A stretch of DNA of 64,000 bases, taken from Ruminococcus sp. XPD3002. Its GTDB lineage: Bacteria > Bacillota > Clostridia > Oscillospirales > Ruminococcaceae. A program made the position numbers and the translations under genes. The notes beneath the pieces are model-generated. The model saw nothing but the letters and a program-made list of their open reading frames with translations. It was not told where the DNA came from and searched no databases. Every line of letters begins with the position of its first letter. The stretch's first letter is position 1. The stretch lies in the NCBI GenBank assembly GCA_900119535.1, contig FPJT01000018.1, forward strand, positions 1,491-65,490. The letters are read 5' to 3'. Positions 62,044 to 64,000 of the stretch are shown one piece after another.

Positions 62044-62625
62044 TTAATAGTATCTCTTAAGACCTATCACCTTGCCGAGTATCTCGACCTCGTCAAGAAT
62101 AATGGGATCCATCGTGTCATTTTCAGGCTGAAGACGATAATGACCTCTCTCCTTGTAGAAGGTCTTTACCGTAGCCTCCTCGCCGTCTATGAAAGCAACG
62201 ACTATATCGCCATTTTCGGCATATGAGGTCCGCTCAACGACTACTATATCGCCGTCGAGGATACCTGCGTTTATCATACTTTCGCCTTTTACGCGAAGCG
62301 CGAACAGATCGTTCGGATCACATCCGGGAGCTTCAAACCCAAGATAACCCGTTATGTCCTGCACGGCCGTTATAGGCTGCCCTGCCGTTACTGTACCCAT
62401 TATCGGTACAGATGCAGAGGTACTGTTGGGAAGTCTGAGTGAGCGGTTCATATTGCCGCTTTTCTCGATGAGTCCCTCGTTCACGAGTGCATTGATGTAT
62501 CTGTGTGCTGTAGAAGTTGAATGGAAGTCCATTGCGTCCATGATCTCACGGACGGAGGGAGAAATACCTTCACCGAGGCGGCTCTTTATATAGTTAAAGA
62601 CCTCGATCTCCTTATCCTTTAGCAT
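62044..62625 (-). CDS. lexA: SOS repressor LexA
   Basis: 193 residues. The N-terminal winged helix (residues 1-65, PSVREIMDAMDFHSTSTAHR) precedes the S24 domain with cleavage site Ala81-Gly82 (VTAGQP), catalytic Ser116 (KGESM) and Lys154 (ATVK). On DNA damage RecA triggers self-cleavage and SOS genes are released. ATG at 62625 has GGAGG upstream and nearly touches the murC stop. I did not find a clear LexA box in front of this operon because its start is off the window. Confidence 0.97.
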   Translation of the reverse strand: MLKDKEIEVFNYIKSRLGEGISPSVREIMDAMDFHSTSTAHRYINALVNEGLIEKSGNMNRSLRLPNSTSASVPIMGTVTAGQPITAVQDITGYLGFEAPGCDPNDLFALRVKGESMINAGILDGDIVVVERTSYAENGDIVVAFIDGEEATVKTFYKERGHYRLQPENDTMDPIILDEVEILGKVIGLKRYY

Positions 62626-62626
62626 A

Positions 62627-64000
62627 TTAAGCCTCCTCCGAAAGCTTCTTCAGTATCATTTTAGCTATTTTGTAAGCGTCACCGCAGCCGAGAGTGATAA
62701 CCAGGTCGCCCTCCTTTGCGTTTTCGCATATATAGTCGCATATCTGCTGGAAATTAGCGTACTTGCGCTCGTCGTCCCACTCCTTGGTCTCATCCTGCGG
62801 GAACCAGATGCAGTCCGGGATCTTTTCAGCAAGATGACGGGTGAATATACCGTAGGTGTTCTTTTCACGGCTTCCCATTATATCGGTCAGCACCGCATAG
62901 TCCGGTATCTTAAGCACTCTTGCGAAGTCGTCAAGAAGTATCTTGGTACGGCTGTAGGTAAATGGCTGGAAAACTGCCCATACCTTGCGGAAGTCCATTT
63001 CCATAGCTGCACGGAGTGTAGCTTCAAGCTCAGCAGGGTGATGAGCGTAGTCATCGACTACTGTTATGCCCTTCTCGAAACCGAGCTTCTCGAAACGGCG
63101 CTTGGCTCCGCGGAACTCTTCAAGTCCCTTCTGTATGCTTGCGAAGTCTATTCCAAGCTCACGGCAAGCTGCAACAGCCGCCATTGCGTTGAGAACATTG
63201 TGTATACCTGCAACGTGTATATCTATCTTACCAAGTGCCTCGCCCCTGCACATAGCCGTGAAGGAGGAGTGCAGTCCGTTTTCGTGCCTGATATCAGCCG
63301 GATAATAGTCGCAGTTGTCATCCTTGCCGAATGTGATGGTCTTATCCTCGTATCCTGCAACAGCCTTCATTGTATTTTCGTCCGAACCGTTTACTATAAG
63401 GCGCTTTGATACGTTGCCTGCAAAGGTGTGGAAGGACTTGATAACGTTTTCAAGTGTACCGAAATAATCAAGGTGGTCGGCGTCTACATTGAGGATAACG
63501 CCGATATCCGGGAAGAGTTTAAGGTAGTGGTCCTCGAATTCGCAGGACTCGCATACGAGTATGTCGCTCTTGCCTGCGATTCCGCTTCCGCCTATGCATG
63601 GAAGCTTGCCGCCGATATACGCGGAAAGGTCCACTCCGGCGGTATAGAGTATCTGTGTTATCATGGATGTAACGGTAGTCTTTCCGTGAGTACCCGAAAC
63701 ACATACCGCATTTTCATACCAGCTTGTTATTATACCCAGCAGGTCAGCACGTTCAAGTACGGGAACTCCGCTTGCTCTTGCTGCCATAAGTTCGGGGTTG
63801 TCAGCCATGATAGCTGCCGTGTGTACGATAAGATCGGCGCCCTCGATATTTTCAGCACGCTGACCGATGAATACGGGGATACCCATATTCCTTACAGCAT
63901 CAAGTGTCTCGGTCTCGTTATTGTCAGAGCCTGTAAGATAATAGCCCTGACCGTGGAGTATCTGTGCAAGGGGATACATGCCCGAACCGCCGATACCTAT
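62627..64000 (-). CDS. murC: UDP-N-acetylmuramate--L-alanine ligase (5' end beyond window)
   Basis: 457 codons are visible; the frame runs past the right edge, where it reads IGIGGSGMYPLAQILH, the nucleotide-binding start of MurC, so only a few N-terminal residues are missing. The ATP loop GTHGKTTVTSMITQ is intact, as are CESCEFEDHYLKLFPDIGVI and DDYAHHPAELEATL. MurC adds L-Ala to UDP-MurNAc in the cytoplasm, the first peptide step of peptidoglycan synthesis. It is upstream of lexA in the same unit. Confidence 0.97.
   Translation of the reverse strand: MGIGGSGMYPLAQILHGQGYYLTGSDNNETETLDAVRNMGIPVFIGQRAENIEGADLIVHTAAIMADNPELMAARASGVPVLERADLLGIITSWYENAVCVSGTHGKTTVTSMITQILYTAGVDLSAYIGGKLPCIGGSGIAGKSDILVCESCEFEDHYLKLFPDIGVILNVDADHLDYFGTLENVIKSFHTFAGNVSKRLIVNGSDENTMKAVAGYEDKTITFGKDDNCDYYPADIRHENGLHSSFTAMCRGEALGKIDIHVAGIHNVLNAMAAVAACRELGIDFASIQKGLEEFRGAKRRFEKLGFEKGITVVDDYAHHPAELEATLRAAMEMDFRKVWAVFQPFTYSRTKILLDDFARVLKIPDYAVLTDIMGSREKNTYGIFTRHLAEKIPDCIWFPQDETKEWDDERKYANFQQICDYICENAKEGDLVITLGCGDAYKIAKMILKKLSEEA

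Overview
The window looks like a chromosomal piece from a low-to-mid G+C Clostridia bacterium, most likely a Ruminococcus or close relative (Oscillospiraceae). The evidence is a dockerin-type EF-hand on a secreted protein, a choice-of-anchor A / Cna-B surface protein with long Thr-rich linkers, DUF6465, DUF4321, DUF2975 and DUF2953 genes, a Cthe_2159-like carbohydrate-binding lipoprotein, and sporulation-type genes (spoVG, gerW/ytfJ, spoIIP, a SpoIIQ-like M23 protein). Most genes have a strong GGAGG-type ribosome site. I found many consensus sigma-A promoters, nearly all with a 17-nt spacer. No phage, insertion sequence or CRISPR array is visible.

Layout. 1-8474 (minus): one giant repetitive surface protein, cut by the left edge. 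8.8-13.9 kb (minus): DUF6465 and HU, an HD hydrolase, and clpB behind a ribbon-helix-helix gene. 14.0-14.3 kb (minus): a strong candidate for an undescribed small RNA with its own promoter, terminator and C-rich hairpin loop. 14.5-17.8 kb (minus): a three-gene set of polyphosphate-polymerase-like VTC protein, DUF4956 membrane protein and carbohydrate-binding lipoprotein. 18.0-18.7 kb (minus): a lone pilin-like protein. 19-25.8 kb: a lipoprotein with a solute-binding domain, spoVG, a YfhO membrane protein, a Nudix hydrolase and a small unknown. 25.8-30.2 kb: a C39-like lipoprotein peptidase divergent from a two-component system with a membrane-anchored third gene. 30.2-39.2 kb: rpmB (minus), then a long plus-strand run of catalytically dead M50-like protein, scpA, scpB, DUF2953, gerW, dacF-like, rluB, metA and small membrane proteins.

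39.2-44.8 kb: a polysaccharide deacetylase with DUF2752, spoIIP, a tRNA-Arg followed by a non-coding repeat tract, and an ECF sigma factor with a membrane-anchored partner. 44.8-48.6 kb: pta, a SpoIIQ-like M23 protein, and a divergent DUF2975-DUF2975-HTH operon whose upstream region is packed with AACGATAA octamers. 48.6-52.4 kb: an unknown membrane-anchored protein, two tandem RadC paralogues and a rhodanese-TtcA fusion. 52.4-57.2 kb (minus): mreB-mreC-mreD-mrdA, the rod-shape operon. 57.3-64.0 kb (minus): murC (5' end off the window), lexA, a dockerin-bearing solute-binding protein, zapA, a U32 peptidase, dut and DUF4321, apparently one operon.

The most interesting leads are the small RNA at 14020-14273, the octamer operator array at 46863-46978, the apparently split polyphosphate system at 14565-17724, the M50 homologue that lacks its metal-binding motif, and the AT-rich insert-like stretch inside the giant surface protein. 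All functions are read from sequence by recognition; no database search was run.
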